Shown here in pieces: positions 1 to 7,621 of a DNA stretch of 7,809 nt. Below the pieces are notes generated by a model. The model worked only from the letters and a program-made list of their open reading frames with translations. It was not told the DNA's origin and did not search any database. Origin of the DNA: Campylobacter sp. (GTDB lineage: Bacteria > Campylobacterota > Campylobacteria > Campylobacterales > Campylobacteraceae); contig JAGAZK010000135.1 in assembly GCA_017940085.1 (NCBI GenBank), positions 1 through 7,809 on the forward strand, given 5' to 3'. Each line of letters starts with the position of its first letter. Within the stretch, counting starts at the first letter, position 1. Made by a program: the position numbers and the translations under genes.

Positions 1-1828
1 AATAATCTTTATTTTTATTAGAAAAAAATACCTTTGGCAACATTTTATTTGGACCAGGAAGCAATTTGTAATCAAATTTTTTATAGCAATCACTGATATT
101 TCCATCGAATTTATTTGTAAAAATTTCATTATGTTTTTTATGCATAATGCCAAGATAATAAAATCCATTTTTTTCAAATAATACAGCAAGATTATCTTTT
201 TCTTTATTTACATCCCAGCCATTTAATAAGGTAGAACACTCAAATGTAAGTGGGAATTTTTCCGTAGAATAAGGCTTTTGAGTTAGATAGTTTCTAGTTT
301 TGTTATATACGGCTATAGCTAACGATAAAATTTCATAATCAATAGTATTATAAAAATTATTATCTATGTCGATTAAATCATCTTTTGGGATAAAAATTTT
401 CACAAATTCTTGAAGCTCTTTTATAGAGTCCAAAAAAGCCTTGATTCTTTGTATTTTATCATCATCTTTGATTAAATCTTTGTTATTTTGCTCATATTTT
501 ACATCCAAAATTTCTTTACAATTAGCGTATTGGTCTTTTATGTTTTTGATTAAATTTGCAAACAAATCAATAAAATTTTTAACTAAATTTGGCTTTTGTT
601 CTGCAAATTTATCGTTTTGGATTAGATTTTTTACTTCATATAGTGATAATGGAATCTTTTCAAGTTCTTTTTGTATTTTTTCATCATCTTTTATTTTTGG
701 GTGTGAAATTTTATAATCTTCTTTTCGTAATAAATTTATATGATTCCAATCTTTATACAAAATATTAGATAATTTTGTTTCATTGCTAACAATGATTTTA
801 TCAGTATCAAATTTATTTATATCTTTAAATAAATTTACAAATTCAGCTTTATTTATGAGCGATGATATTTGTTCGTAGCATTCTTTTAGGCTATTTATCA
901 AATCTTTATCGTCCTGGATTTTGTCTATCACAAAAGACCCACTAGTTTGATCGCCCAAAATTTGTTTATATAGTGGTTTTAATTTAGGGAGTCTATCTTT
1001 TTTGTCTTTGCATTTTTGATTATATAAATTTACAAATTCATTTATACCTTGAAGTTTTTTACCATTTTCTTGACTTTTTCCACCTATTATTTCATTATAC
1101 AAATCTATTCCGGATTGTGAAAGCACTTTTGCATATTTTTTAATATCCCCAAAATAATCATCTGGATTTAAATTTAGGGGCTCTAATTTAGTTTTTATGT
1201 CTGGCATAATTTTAACAATCTTTTTAAAATTTTCAATATTGTAAATATATGTCGGTAAGTTTTGATTTATCAATCTAAATGCTATAGCTGTGGATTTTTC
1301 TTCACTTGAATACATATTTTTTCTATTTTCATTGTATCCAGAAAAATATGTAGTAAATTTGGCAAAAATATTAATATCTTCCAATGCCCCACTTTTGTCT
1401 TTTTCGTATAAATCTGGAAGATATGTTTTAAACATTTCTTCTTTAAACAAGCCTTCATAATATTTTTTATCTTGTTTAAAACAATCCGAAATGATTTTTC
1501 TTATCTCATCTTGTATTTTTTTGATTTCGTCTTTATTTTTTAAACTGATAGCTTTTTGAATTTTTTCTAAATTCAAATTAAATTTTTGTAATATTTTTTT
1601 AGATTCTAAAAACTTTTTAAATTCATTTTCTTCAAGATACTTTTCTATAAAATATTTATGATACCAATCACAATATGTTTTTACTATTTTAAATTTTTCA
1701 TTTCTCTGCTCTTCTGTTAGTAGATATTTTTGGAAATTTTTTTTGGTTTTACCTTCAGGTCTCAACTCAAATCTCAATGTCTTTGAAAGTCCGTATAAGC
1801 CATGTAGTTCTGAATACAATTTTGTCAT
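1..1828 (-). CDS. cas12a: Cas12a (Cpf1) type V-A CRISPR effector nuclease, N-terminal 609 residues, cut by window edge
   Basis: This is the N-terminal half of the single-protein effector of type V-A CRISPR-Cas, which processes its own crRNA and cuts DNA next to a T-rich PAM. I translated the frame by hand: 609 complete codons with no stop. Residues 14-22 read LSKTLRFEL (first WED segment; K16 and R19 match AsCas12a K15 and R18). REC1 has TTYFSGYNENRKN at 159-171 (R169 and R185 match As R176 and R192), EIIGGK at 246-251 and SFVID at 298-302. REC2 is divergent. NYLTQKPYS at 513-521, LNGWDVNKEKDN at 535-546 and LLPGPNKMLPKVFFS at 589-603 are the second WED segment and the entry to the PI domain. 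The start is fixed by an in-frame TAA two codons upstream and an AAGGAGT site five bases before the ATG. The RuvC and Nuc parts and the pre-crRNA-processing residues are off the left edge, so catalytic integrity cannot be judged. Family length is about 1,200-1,300 aa. The gene lies 28 bp behind ubiD. Confidence 0.97.
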   Translation of the reverse strand, partial: MTKLYSELHGLYGLSKTLRFELRPEGKTKKNFQKYLLTEEQRNEKFKIVKTYCDWYHKYFIEKYLEENEFKKFLESKKILQKFNLNLEKIQKAISLKNKDEIKKIQDEIRKIISDCFKQDKKYYEGLFKEEMFKTYLPDLYEKDKSGALEDINIFAKFTTYFSGYNENRKNMYSSEEKSTAIAFRLINQNLPTYIYNIENFKKIVKIMPDIKTKLEPLNLNPDDYFGDIKKYAKVLSQSGIDLYNEIIGGKSQENGKKLQGINEFVNLYNQKCKDKKDRLPKLKPLYKQILGDQTSGSFVIDKIQDDKDLINSLKECYEQISSLINKAEFVNLFKDINKFDTDKIIVSNETKLSNILYKDWNHINLLRKEDYKISHPKIKDDEKIQKELEKIPLSLYEVKNLIQNDKFAEQKPNLVKNFIDLFANLIKNIKDQYANCKEILDVKYEQNNKDLIKDDDKIQRIKAFLDSIKELQEFVKIFIPKDDLIDIDNNFYNTIDYEILSLAIAVYNKTRNYLTQKPYSTEKFPLTFECSTLLNGWDVNKEKDNLAVLFEKNGFYYLGIMHKKHNEIFTNKFDGNISDCYKKFDYKLLPGPNKMLPKVFFSNKNKDY

Positions 1829-1833
1829 TTTTT

Positions 1834-1840
1834 ACTCCTT
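1834..1840 (-). promoter_or_regulatory. Ribosome binding site of cas12a
   Basis: On the minus strand this reads AAGGAGT, a near-perfect Shine-Dalgarno sequence, followed by five A residues and the cas12a ATG. Together with the in-frame TAA at 1832-1834 it fixes the Cas12a N terminus. It lies wholly in the 28-bp gap after ubiD, so cas12a can be translated from a ubiD read-through transcript without needing translational coupling. Confidence 0.85.
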
Positions 1841-1856
1841 TTAATTTATCAAATCA

Positions 1857-3662
1857 TTAAAATATATCAAATTTCAAAAATAGTTCTTTGTTATCATCTA
1901 TGACTTGGCGTTTTATAAGATTTTGCACGACTTCTTTATTACACAAAGTTTCATCAGGCCACTCCCTTTTATATCCGTCAAATTCGCCTTTTGTAGTCGC
2001 ATCAATGCAAATTTGCTCTTTGCTAATAAAAATATCCCTATTTGCATCAATATTATTTACAATTCGCCAAATACTGATATAAAGGTTGTCAATATTGTTT
2101 TTTGGATCTATAAAAATCACGATTTTAAAGTGGTTTGCAAATTTCAAAATCCGATCAAAACTAGCTTTTGCACTCTCCTTTTTATCCAAATTTGCTAAAA
2201 TTATAGGATTTTTAGTATCCGTAAAATACTGCTTTAAGTCTAAAATTTTCTCATCAACACTTTTAAATTTAGCCAAAAGTTCGGTATCACTTAGAATTTC
2301 AGGCGGATTTTTACTTAAATCACTACTTGCGTCAATGCCAAGCTTCCCACCAAAACACGCATTTGGCGAAGCGTGATCAAGCTGATCGCAAACGCCCTCG
2401 CTAAATGTCAAACTCTCCACACTTATGCGATTTAAAATATATCTTGTCAAATTTTCATAATCACCCAAATTTGGAGCTTCGCTATCAACAAAAATCGCAT
2501 GTTTTACAAAACTCATCTGCCCTACTCCCCAAAAAGCGTGCATTAGCTGTTTAGCGTGAGCTGGATACTTTGCGTCAAATTTAGCCAAAATCAAGTTGTG
2601 AAAAACGCCGTTTTCAGGCATTTTATAATCAATTAAATCAGGAGCACTTGTTTTAAAAAGCGGTAAAAAAATCCGCTCTGTCGCATAACCCATAAATTTA
2701 TCTTCTAACGGCGGTTTTCCAACGACCGTAGCGTGAAAAATCGGACTTTTTTTACTAGTTATCGCACTTACTCTCATCACAGGAAACGGCAAAATTGGCG
2801 TATAAAAGCCGGTGTGATCGCCAAAAGGACCCTCGCTCTCAAATTCGTTGGTATCAACAAAACCTTCAATCACAAAATCACTATCATAAGGCACCCAAAT
2901 ATCATTTGTAAGCGATTTAACAAGTTTTGCGGGACTTTTGCGGATAAATCCGTAAAGCAAAAGCTCAAAAATGCCCTTAGGAAGCGGTGCTTGACCGCAC
3001 CAAATATAAAGCGGATCACCACCAATCGCCACAGAAACTGGCATTTTAAGTCCTGCTTTTTTGTAATCATTATAAAAATTTGCGCCGTCTTTGTGGATTT
3101 GCCAGTGCATACCAAGCTTATTTTTATCATAAATTTGAAGTCTATACATACCAAGATTTTGCGTATTTCCGTGCAAATCTTTGGTATAGACCTGCCCCAT
3201 AGTGATAAATCTACCACCGTCTTTTTCCCAAGTTTTAAGAGCAGGAAGCTTAGTAAGATCGGCGTTTTCGCCCATAAATTTAAGCTCTTGGCACGGAGCG
3301 TTGCCTTTAAATTTAGTAGTAAAAACTTTGCGAAGCGAGATTAAATATGTTAAAAAATCAAGTTTTTCCTTAAAATTCGTAGGTTTTTTTGGCTTTAATA
3401 AATTTTCAATTTCCCTTGCAATCTCATCAGGTTTGCGTCCCAAAATCAAATTTAGCGCCTTAAAACTGCCAAAAGTGTTTGTTAAAACTGGCGGATAAAA
3501 GTTGCCGTCTTTGTCTGTTGGGTGCGTAAATAAAAGTGCTTTTGAATTTTGCTTTTTTACTTCAATATAACTAGCATGAGCTATTTCTAAATCAATATCA
3601 CACGGCTCATCAATGACTTTTAAAAGATCGTTTGCTTTAAATTTTTCAATCCACTCTTGCAT
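1857..3662 (-). CDS. ubiD: UbiD-family prenylated-FMN decarboxylase, probably for menaquinone synthesis
   Basis: This is a 601-aa cytosolic decarboxylase of the UbiD family. These enzymes use prenylated FMN, made by a UbiX partner, to remove a carboxylate from an aromatic or unsaturated acid. The cofactor and metal region is seen at QNLGMYRLQ (168-176, with N169 and R174), the metal-ligand region continues at HWQIHKDG (186-193), and the conserved acidic loop EGFVDTNEFESEGPFGDHTG runs from 266 to 285, with E275, E277, D282 and H283. The length exceeds E. coli UbiD (about 497 aa) and suits the longer subfamily linked to futalosine-route menaquinone synthesis (SCO4490 type). Campylobacter makes menaquinone by that route, so the substrate is inferred to be a dihydroxynaphthoate derivative rather than octaprenyl-hydroxybenzoate. 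The ATG has an AAGGAGC site (3667-3673) four bases upstream. The C terminus shows no sign of truncation by the cas12a gene that follows. Confidence 0.9.
   Translation of the reverse strand: MQEWIEKFKANDLLKVIDEPCDIDLEIAHASYIEVKKQNSKALLFTHPTDKDGNFYPPVLTNTFGSFKALNLILGRKPDEIAREIENLLKPKKPTNFKEKLDFLTYLISLRKVFTTKFKGNAPCQELKFMGENADLTKLPALKTWEKDGGRFITMGQVYTKDLHGNTQNLGMYRLQIYDKNKLGMHWQIHKDGANFYNDYKKAGLKMPVSVAIGGDPLYIWCGQAPLPKGIFELLLYGFIRKSPAKLVKSLTNDIWVPYDSDFVIEGFVDTNEFESEGPFGDHTGFYTPILPFPVMRVSAITSKKSPIFHATVVGKPPLEDKFMGYATERIFLPLFKTSAPDLIDYKMPENGVFHNLILAKFDAKYPAHAKQLMHAFWGVGQMSFVKHAIFVDSEAPNLGDYENLTRYILNRISVESLTFSEGVCDQLDHASPNACFGGKLGIDASSDLSKNPPEILSDTELLAKFKSVDEKILDLKQYFTDTKNPIILANLDKKESAKASFDRILKFANHFKIVIFIDPKNNIDNLYISIWRIVNNIDANRDIFISKEQICIDATTKGEFDGYKREWPDETLCNKEVVQNLIKRQVIDDNKELFLKFDIF
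1861..1866 (-). promoter_or_regulatory. Possible -10 element for cas12a at the ubiD 3' end
   Basis: The minus strand reads TGATATATT over the last codons of ubiD, giving a TATATT -10-like hexamer with an upstream TG-A step, about 33 bases before the cas12a ATG. No -35 is visible, and Campylobacter promoters usually lack one. The sequence is so AT-rich that chance matches are expected, so this is only a candidate for an independent cas12a transcript. The alternative is read-through from ubiD, since no terminator is seen in the gap. Confidence 0.2.
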
Positions 3663-3673
3663 TTTTGCTCCTT

Positions 3674-3718
3674 AAATTTGACTAAATTTACTAAATTTAT
3701 CAAATTTGCCCTAAATTT
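3674..3718. repeat. Five phased AAATTT hexamers upstream of ubiD
   Basis: AAATTT occurs at 3674, 3684, 3693, 3702 and 3713, that is at steps of 10, 9, 9 and 11 bases, close to one helical turn. Such phased A/T tracts can bend DNA. They fill most of the ubiD leader or promoter. AAATTT is common across this genome, so the regular spacing is the only special point, and a regulatory role is inference. Confidence 0.5.
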
Positions 3719-3722
3719 TTAA

Positions 3723-3728
3723 TATTTA
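3723..3728 (-). promoter_or_regulatory. Weak candidate -10 element for ubiD
   Basis: The minus strand carries TAAATA within AAGTAAATATT, about 61 bases before the ubiD ATG, in the 128-bp gap between the permease gene and ubiD. This is the best -10-like word outside the AAATTT cluster, but it is a poor consensus match. No convincing terminator hairpin separates the permease from ubiD, so read-through from secA is also possible. Confidence 0.2.
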
Positions 3729-3790
3729 CTTAAAAGCAAATTTGTAATTAATGAAGATTTTGGCTCAAAAAAACAAGCGGTTGGATAAAT

Positions 3791-4981
3791 TTATTCGTTT
3801 CTTAAAGTCGTAAGAATATCTACTTGAGAGGCTTTTTTGGCTGGATAATATGACGAAAATGCCACAATAAAAATCGCACCAATTACTATCAAAACAAAAT
3901 CACTAACTGATAATTCCATTGGTAATTTGCTACTTCCATAAACATCGGCTGGTAAATTTACTATATCAAAGCTTCCGAGCAACCAAACTCCAAAAAGCCC
4001 AAGTATCATACCAAAAACAATTCCCGATCCGCCGATAACAAGCCCTTGAGCAAAAAAGCTCTTTTTGATTTCGCTTTTACTTGCTCCAAGTGCGAGTAAA
4101 AGGGCGATTTCTTGACGGCGATTCATAACAGTCATTAAAAGTGAGCTAATTATATTCAAACTAGCTACTAAAATAATTAGCATAAGCACGATAAATAAGG
4201 CTCTTTTTTCAAGTGCTAGAGCTGAGAAAAAATTGCCGTTTTGTTGCCACCAACCAATCGCTCTTTCGCCTTTTTTTAAAAATTGATTGATTTTATTTAT
4301 GTCTGTTTTGGGATCTGGCGAATATACATGAATGCCGTCATAAATACCATTTGGGTAATTTAAAATCTTTCTTAGAGCCTCAGCTGTGGTGTAGCTATAG
4401 ACTTTGTCATAAGCAATAAGTCCAGAGCTAAAGCTTCCAGCGAGATTAAATCTTTTCATTTTTGGCATTACACTCAAAGCACTAGGAGTCAAATCCATAA
4501 AAATTAAGCTTATTTTGTCTCCGTCTAAAAGACCAAAATTTGATTTGATACCACTTCCAACAACAATATCAAATCCTTTTGGTGAAATTTGTTCTAAATC
4601 TCTAGCAAGTATTGAATTTATCTCTTTTTCATCGTCAAAATTTACTCCAAAAATTAGTCCCCCATCAAGTTTGTTTTCATTTTTGAAAACTACTTGAGTG
4701 CTGATATACGGGCTAAATTTAAGCTCTGGCAAATTTGATTTGAGTTCATTTACAAAATCATCATCAAAACCAGTGCCATTGTGCGTGATAATCGTAATTG
4801 GATAATTCATTGCAAAAAGTTTGCGTTCAAATTCTTTGTCAAATCCGTTCATTATCGCCATTGCTATAATCAAAACCATAAGCCCTACACTCACCCCAGC
4901 AAAAGCCAAAATAGCAGAAAGTGTGATAAATGGTTGTGTTTTATCAAATCTTAAATATTTTAAAAGTAAATATTTAATCAC
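3791..4981 (-). CDS. LolC/LolE-family lipoprotein-release ABC transporter permease
   Basis: This is a 396-aa inner-membrane subunit of the LolCDE-type ABC transporter, which pulls mature lipoproteins from the inner membrane and hands them to LolA. It has four predicted membrane helices near residues 18-44, 261-288, 313-338 and 361-379. A large periplasmic domain lies between the first two, as in LolC and LolE. The family signature is [19 protein letters not shown] at 287-305, the cytoplasmic loop that contacts the ATPase, and the C terminus is [19 protein letters not shown]. The start codon is GTG; the sequence GTGA at 4981-4978 holds both this start and the secA TGA stop, with AAAAAAGG nine bases upstream, so translation is probably coupled to secA. 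Neither the LolD ATPase nor a second permease is in the window. I cannot say whether it is LolC-, LolE- or LolF-like, so no symbol is given. Confidence 0.88.
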   Translation of the reverse strand: MIKYLLLKYLRFDKTQPFITLSAILAFAGVSVGLMVLIIAMAIMNGFDKEFERKLFAMNYPITIITHNGTGFDDDFVNELKSNLPELKFSPYISTQVVFKNENKLDGGLIFGVNFDDEKEINSILARDLEQISPKGFDIVVGSGIKSNFGLLDGDKISLIFMDLTPSALSVMPKMKRFNLAGSFSSGLIAYDKVYSYTTAEALRKILNYPNGIYDGIHVYSPDPKTDINKINQFLKKGERAIGWWQQNGNFFSALALEKRALFIVLMLIILVASLNIISSLLMTVMNRRQEIALLLALGASKSEIKKSFFAQGLVIGGSGIVFGMILGLFGVWLLGSFDIVNLPADVYGSSKLPMELSVSDFVLIVIGAIFIVAFSSYYPAKKASQVDILTTLRNE

Positions 4982-7512
4982 GCAAATGCACCTTTTTTAG
5001 GACCGCTTTTGCCATGGCATTCTTTGTATTTTTTACCACTTCCGCAAGGACAAGGATCATTTCGCCCTACTTTTTTAAACTCTTGTGGCTCACTTGGTCC
5101 AGCTTGAACTTCTTTTGCTTCTTCAAAAGTAAATCTAACAACTTGAAGTGTGCGAACACTTTCGCTTTTTAGGCGACCTACAAGTTCTACAAATAAATTA
5201 TAGCTTTCTTTTTTGTATTCTGTGAGCGGATCTCGCTGATTGTATCCGCGAAGTCCGATACCAGCTTTGAGTGTATCCATTTGATACAAATGCTCTCTCC
5301 AAGCACGATCAACTACTTGCAAATAAAGCACTTTTTCAATTCTTTGTCTCTCATCTCCAGCGACTTGAATTTTTTCTTCATAATCTTTGGCGAGTTCTTT
5401 GGCTACTATTTCTAAAACTTCATCATAATTTTTTTGTTCTAAATTTGATTTTTCCACTTCTGTGCCACTGTTTTCATAGACTATTTGGACGAGTTTTTCC
5501 AAATCAAACTCATCGCTTAATTCTCCAGCATAAATGCCTGATTGTGCCATCAAATCAGATACAAAATCTTTGCGATTTGATATGATTTTATCGCTTAGAT
5601 CAAATTTGGGATCTAAAAGCTCATTTCTATATTTGTAAATCGTTTTTCTTTGCTCGTTTGCGACATCATCAAATTCCAAAATATGCTTTCTAGCTTCAAA
5701 ATGTAAGCTTTCTACCTTTTTTTGTGCATTTTCTACAGCTCTCGTAACAAGTCTGCTTTCTATTTTTTCGCCATCTTCAATGCCAAGTTTATCCATAATG
5801 GTTTTTATTTTGCCAGAGCCAAAAATTCTAAGCAAATTGTCTTCTAAACTCAAGAAAAATCTACTCATTCCTGGATCTCCCTGACGCCCACTACGCCCAC
5901 GAAGTTGATTATCGATTCTGCGGCTCTCATGTCGCTCTGTGCCTATAATATAGAGCCCACCAAGAGACCTAATTTCATCATTTATTCTAATATCAACCCC
6001 GCGTCCAGCCATATTTGTAGCTATAGTAACTGCACCTTTTTCGCCAGCTTTTGCGATAATTTCAGCTTCTTTTTCATGATTTTTAGCATTTAAAACTGAG
6101 TGTGGGATTTTAGCTTTTACCAAAAGATTGTGCAAAATCTCGCTTTTTTCTATACTTGCAGTTCCTACCAATACTGGCTGACCTTTTGCATTTGATGCTT
6201 TTATTTCATTAATGACAGCTTTAAATTTTTCTGTTTCGGTCTTGTAAATAACATCATCTTTATCTGTGCGACGAACTGGCAAATTTGTAGGAATTGAAAT
6301 AACATCAAGTTTGTAAATTTGAGCAAATTCTGTAGCTTCGGTTTGAGCTGTGCCAGTCATACCAGAGAGCTTATTATAAAGCCTAAAATAATTTTGGAAA
6401 GTAATATCAGCTAAAGTTTGGCTTTCTTCTTGAATTTTGACACCTTCTTTAGCTTCTAATGCTTGATGCAAACCTTCGCTAAATCGTCTGCCTTCGCTCA
6501 AGCGCCCAGTAAATTCATCTACAATCACGATTTGTTCATCTTTTAAGACATACTGCACATCTTTTTCAAACAAATTATGTGCTTTTAAGGCTTGATCTAA
6601 ATAATGGCTAAGCGGAGCGTTTTCAAGGCTGTATAAATTATCCACACCAAAAAGCTTCTCAGCTTTGGAAATTCCAGCTTCTGTAATCATAATCGTGCGG
6701 TTTTTTTCATCTACGATAAAATCGCCAGTTGGCTTTTGTAGTGGCTCACTTGGAGCTTCGCCCCTAATCATCTGCTTAGCAACTTCATTTGCTTTAATAT
6801 ATCCATCAAGTGTGTAATTTGTAGGACCTGAAATAATAAGCGGAGTTCTAGCTTCATCAATCAAAATACTATCGACTTCATCGACAATGACGAAATTATG
6901 ACCCCTTTGAACTTTGGCTTCTAGTTCAAATTTCATATTATCACGCAAATAATCAAATCCAAATTCATTGTTTGTGCCATAAGTTATATCGCAATTATAC
7001 GCAGCTTTTCTCTTGCTATCATCGTATTCACCACCCAAAACTACACCTGTGCTAAGCCCTAAAAATCCATAAATTTCACCCATTTGCTCTGCATCTCTTT
7101 TGGCTAGATAATCATTTACGGTTACTACATGAACACCTTTTTCTTCCATAGCATTCAATACAACTGGCAAAGTTGCAACCAAAGTTTTTCCCTCTCCTGT
7201 TTTCATTTCTGCGATTTTGCCATCATTTAAAACCATACCGCCAATTAACTGCACATCAAAATGACGCATATTTAGTGTTCTTTTTGAAACTTCTCTAACT
7301 ATGGCAAAAACATCATTTAAAATATCATCTTTGCTAATTTTTTTGTCTTTTAAATTTGCTTTAAATTCATTAAATTTAGCTCTTAATTCATCATCACTCA
7401 TCGCAGAATATGTATCTTCGAGTAAATTTATAGCAGCTACTCTTTTTCTGTATTTTTTGACTTCTTTTTCATTTTTTGTGCCAAAAATCTTTCTAGCTAA
7501 AACTTTAATCAT
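4978..7512 (-). CDS. secA: Preprotein translocase ATPase SecA
   Basis: This is the 844-aa motor that pushes unfolded preproteins through SecYEG. Walker A is GEGKT at 106-110 with K109, and Walker B is DEVDS at 211-215, followed by the SecA signature [15 protein letters not shown] (216-230). The preprotein cross-linking domain spans roughly 225-370. The second nucleotide-binding domain has [11 protein letters not shown] (498-508) and the arginine-finger segment [10 protein letters not shown] (539-548). The helical scaffold and wing follow. A C-terminal zinc-binding tail has C821, C823, C832 and H833 in [16 protein letters not shown]; in E. coli this tail binds SecB and phospholipid. The protein is somewhat shorter than E. 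coli SecA (901 aa), mainly in the linker before the tail. The ATG is preceded by AAAAGGGA. The stop overlaps the GTG of the Lol permease, and lolA diverges upstream, linking export with lipoprotein sorting. Confidence 0.98.
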   Translation of the reverse strand: MIKVLARKIFGTKNEKEVKKYRKRVAAINLLEDTYSAMSDDELRAKFNEFKANLKDKKISKDDILNDVFAIVREVSKRTLNMRHFDVQLIGGMVLNDGKIAEMKTGEGKTLVATLPVVLNAMEEKGVHVVTVNDYLAKRDAEQMGEIYGFLGLSTGVVLGGEYDDSKRKAAYNCDITYGTNNEFGFDYLRDNMKFELEAKVQRGHNFVIVDEVDSILIDEARTPLIISGPTNYTLDGYIKANEVAKQMIRGEAPSEPLQKPTGDFIVDEKNRTIMITEAGISKAEKLFGVDNLYSLENAPLSHYLDQALKAHNLFEKDVQYVLKDEQIVIVDEFTGRLSEGRRFSEGLHQALEAKEGVKIQEESQTLADITFQNYFRLYNKLSGMTGTAQTEATEFAQIYKLDVISIPTNLPVRRTDKDDVIYKTETEKFKAVINEIKASNAKGQPVLVGTASIEKSEILHNLLVKAKIPHSVLNAKNHEKEAEIIAKAGEKGAVTIATNMAGRGVDIRINDEIRSLGGLYIIGTERHESRRIDNQLRGRSGRQGDPGMSRFFLSLEDNLLRIFGSGKIKTIMDKLGIEDGEKIESRLVTRAVENAQKKVESLHFEARKHILEFDDVANEQRKTIYKYRNELLDPKFDLSDKIISNRKDFVSDLMAQSGIYAGELSDEFDLEKLVQIVYENSGTEVEKSNLEQKNYDEVLEIVAKELAKDYEEKIQVAGDERQRIEKVLYLQVVDRAWREHLYQMDTLKAGIGLRGYNQRDPLTEYKKESYNLFVELVGRLKSESVRTLQVVRFTFEEAKEVQAGPSEPQEFKKVGRNDPCPCGSGKKYKECHGKSGPKKGAFA

Positions 7513-7543
7513 AATATCCCTTTTGTGAAGTTATAAACTTGTA

Positions 7544-7549
7544 ATTTTA
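7544..7549 (-). promoter_or_regulatory. Candidate secA promoter (-10)
   Basis: The minus strand reads GCTAAAATTAC, with the hexamer TAAAAT about 32 bases before the secA ATG. It is preceded by runs of A and T and has no clear -35, the usual look of a Campylobacter sigma-70 promoter. It closely resembles the divergent lolA element GCTAGAATTAC. Confidence 0.55.
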
Positions 7550-7593
7550 GCGAAAAATGATTAAATTTTTTCTTTTTGTTAGTAAATTTGGGC

Positions 7594-7599
7594 TAGAAT
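7594..7599 (+). promoter_or_regulatory. Candidate lolA promoter (-10)
   Basis: TAGAAT lies in GCTAGAATTAC, 22 bases before the lolA ATG, so the leader would be only about 15 nucleotides and would hold the AAAGGA ribosome binding site (7611-7616). T-rich tracts between 7561 and 7580 take the place of a -35 element, as is typical for Campylobacter. Confidence 0.6.
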
Positions 7600-7621
7600 T
7601 ACGCTCAAAAAAAGGAAAAAT

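Noticed and set aside
441..716. Plus-strand open frame of 91 codons inside the cas12a region
   Set aside because: It is antisense to the continuous Cas12a frame, has a low-complexity S/F/K/L-rich translation, and resembles no known protein.
1..1828. Frameshift or decay of the cas12a fragment
   Set aside because: Codon-by-codon reading gave no stop, and conserved motifs at both ends are in the same frame.
1829..1856. Attachment site or target duplication at the ubiD/cas12a junction
   Set aside because: No tRNA gene, inverted repeat or integrase is visible, and the second boundary lies outside the window, so no duplication can be tested.
1..1860. CRISPR repeats or a type V-A repeat (TCTAC...GTAGA stem)
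   Set aside because: I scanned both strands and found no regularly spaced direct repeats. Scattered TCTAC words in secA have no matching arm or periodicity.
2733..3344. Plus-strand open frame of 203 codons opposite ubiD
   Set aside because: The opposite strand encodes well-conserved UbiD motifs over this whole stretch. The antisense translation is basic and unstructured, with no recognisable domain and no good ribosome binding site.
3755..3785. Possible terminator hairpin after the permease gene (GCTT / GAGC around a T run)
   Set aside because: The stem is only about four pairs with a wobble, and the T run is in the loop, not after the stem.
5271..5585. Plus-strand open frame of 104 codons opposite secA
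   Set aside because: It is a shadow of the conserved SecA scaffold region; the translation has no recognisable motif.
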